Shown: piece after piece, positions 5,716 to 6,405 of the stretch
How positions within the stretch are numbered: position 1 is the stretch's first letter
How the letters are laid out: every line of letters starts with the position of its first letter
Made by a program: the position numbers and the translations under genes
Notes under the pieces: model-generated
Told to the model about the DNA's origin: nothing
Databases searched by the model: none
What the model saw: the letters and a program-made list of their open reading frames with translations, nothing else
Assembly (NCBI GenBank): GCA_041797745.1
Contig: JBHBZU010000031.1
Location: 1 to 6,405 of the forward strand
DNA from: UBA3871 sp041797745
GTDB taxonomy: Bacteria; Bacillota; Clostridia; Peptostreptococcales; Anaerovoracaceae
DNA: 6,405 nucleotides
Direction of reading: 5' to 3'

Positions 5716-5723
5716 CTTAAGCA

Positions 5724-5852
5724 CAGGGATTTTACCCTGCACTACGATTGGCGGCTTTGCCGCAGACAGGGGACGCTACACTTCCCCTGCGACAGCTTGC
5801 GCTGTCTACCCTTTTGTGTGCTTGCGGAAACCGAACACCTTGTTACGCAAGC
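5724..5852 (+). repeat. Chain of four to five hairpins between oriT and mobA
   Basis: Successive perfect inverted repeats are seen: CAGGG/CCCTG (5724-5728 and 5735-5739, loop 6); GCGGC/GCCGC (5751-5755 and 5759-5763, loop TTT); CAGGGGA/TCCCCTG (5767-5773 and 5783-5789, loop 9); GACAGC/GCTGTC (5791-5796 and 5801-5806, loop TTGC); GCTTGCG/CGCAAGC (5820-5826 and 5846-5852, loop 19). No T-run follows any of them, so they are not ordinary terminators. They may be accessory oriT structure, protein binding sites, or a structured leader RNA of mobA. No convincing promoter was found in this 252-base intergenic region. Confidence 0.6.
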
Positions 5853-5887
5853 TATTCATTTTCCACAAGTTTTATATCCGCTATACT

Positions 5888-5896
5888 GGAGGTGAT
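5888..5896 (+). promoter_or_regulatory. Very strong Shine-Dalgarno that sets the relaxase start
   Basis: GGAGGTGAT is a nine-base match to the 16S rRNA 3' end. Measured from GGAGG, the best-spaced codon (8 bases) is ATA 5901. The in-frame GTG at 5892 lies inside the site and so is an unlikely start. Confidence 0.7.
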
Positions 5897-5900
5897 ACCC

Positions 5901-6405
5901 ATAGCCATTTACCATTGTAACATCAGCATAGCCAGCCGGGGCAAAGGCAAATCATCCGTTGCCGCAGCCGCCTACCGAAGCGGCGAAAAGCTGACAAACG
6001 AATGGGACGGAATAACCCATGACTACACCCGCAAAGGCGGCGTTGTCCATACAGAAATCATGCTGCCGTCCCATGCGCCACCCTCATTCTCTGACCGTTC
6101 AACCTTGTGGAACAGTGTAGAGAAAATCGAAAAAAGTAAAAACTCACAGCTTGCAAGAGAAATAGAAATCGCCTTACCCAAAGAATTAAACCGAGAAAAA
6201 CAGATAGAACTTGTACGAGAATATGTAAAAGAAAATTTTGTGAAAGTCGGTATGTGTGCCGATATTGCCTTACACGACAAAAATGACAGAAACCCACACG
6301 CACATATCCTATTAACAATGCGACCGTTAAACGAAGAAAAAACATGGGGAGCAAAATCAAAAAAAGAATATATCCTTGATGAGAATGGAGAAAAAGTAAA
6401 ACTCA
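5901..6405 (+). CDS. mobA: MobA/MobL family (MOBQ) relaxase, 3' partial, apparent ATA start
   Basis: The relaxase nicks oriT and leads the cut strand into the recipient. From 5901 the frame reads IAIYHCNISIASRGKGKSSV, then AAAAYRSGE, and stays open to the right edge (168 codons). Aligned without gaps to R1162 MobA (starting MAIYHLTAK), the catalytic Tyr25 of that protein coincides with the Tyr25 here. The metal-binding motif is HDKNDRNPHAHILLTM, with His125, His133 and His135. The segments THDYTRKGGVVHTEI and AREIEIALPKEL are also typical. The alignment places the initiator at the ATA codon 5901-5903, 8 bases after GGAGG; the alternative is GTG 5892, which overlaps the Shine-Dalgarno. The first 200 bases are G+C-rich (58% at 5941-6000), and the rest is A-rich (35% at 6121-6180), hinting at a mosaic gene. 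It depends on a coupling protein and channel supplied by another element. Confidence 0.92.
   Translation, partial: MAIYHCNISIASRGKGKSSVAAAAYRSGEKLTNEWDGITHDYTRKGGVVHTEIMLPSHAPPSFSDRSTLWNSVEKIEKSKNSQLAREIEIALPKELNREKQIELVREYVKENFVKVGMCADIALHDKNDRNPHAHILLTMRPLNEEKTWGAKSKKEYILDENGEKVKL

Noticed and set aside
5882..5887. TATACT just before the mobA ribosome site as a -10 promoter element
   Set aside because: It would start transcription within or after the Shine-Dalgarno, and no -35 element is found 16-18 bases upstream.
5693..5920. A 75-codon open frame from a GTG between the DUF3847 gene and mobA
   Set aside because: It runs through the hairpin chain, has no ribosome binding site, no recognisable protein pattern, and overlaps the mobA start. 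Treated as chance.

Overview
The window looks like part of a low-GC Firmicutes (class Clostridia, gut-type) chromosome or plasmid carrying one mobile element nested inside another. No housekeeping gene or RNA gene is visible, so the host is inferred only from element type, A+T-rich backbone and strong AGGAGG ribosome binding sites.

Bases 1-~1800 are the backbone of an integrative conjugative element (ICE) of the Tn1549/CD1115-like kind. A replication-initiator-like gene with a DUF6017-type C-terminus (5' end outside the window) touches a pcfB/DUF3801 gene, which overlaps a VirD4-type coupling protein gene by 4 bases. pcfB carries a frameshift. virD4 stops at codon 112, right after its conserved GSARW motif, where a second element begins. 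Inside the initiator gene, five in-phase 23-bp DNA repeats (356-470) look like iterons of a replication origin hidden in coding sequence.

Bases ~1800-6405 are the left part of a smaller mobilisable element of higher G+C. In order it carries: a large serine recombinase (TnpX-like) with an in-frame stop near its C-terminus; an intrinsic terminator; a TnpW-like small protein; a small conserved hypothetical protein; an A+T-rich cargo gene for an alpha/beta hydrolase with its own strong promoter; a second terminator; a DUF3847-type protein; a 252-bp structured intergenic region that holds an IncQ/pIP501-type (MOBQ) nic sequence; and the start of a MobA/MobL (MOBQ) relaxase running off the right edge. 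The relaxase appears to start at an ATA codon.

Proposed working model: the recombinase excises and integrates the inner element, the relaxase nicks at oriT to send it through a conjugation channel supplied by another element, and the hydrolase is passenger cargo. Its insertion inactivates the coupling protein of the outer ICE, which should block that ICE's own transfer until the inner element excises. The right end of the inner element and the rest of virD4 lie outside the window.
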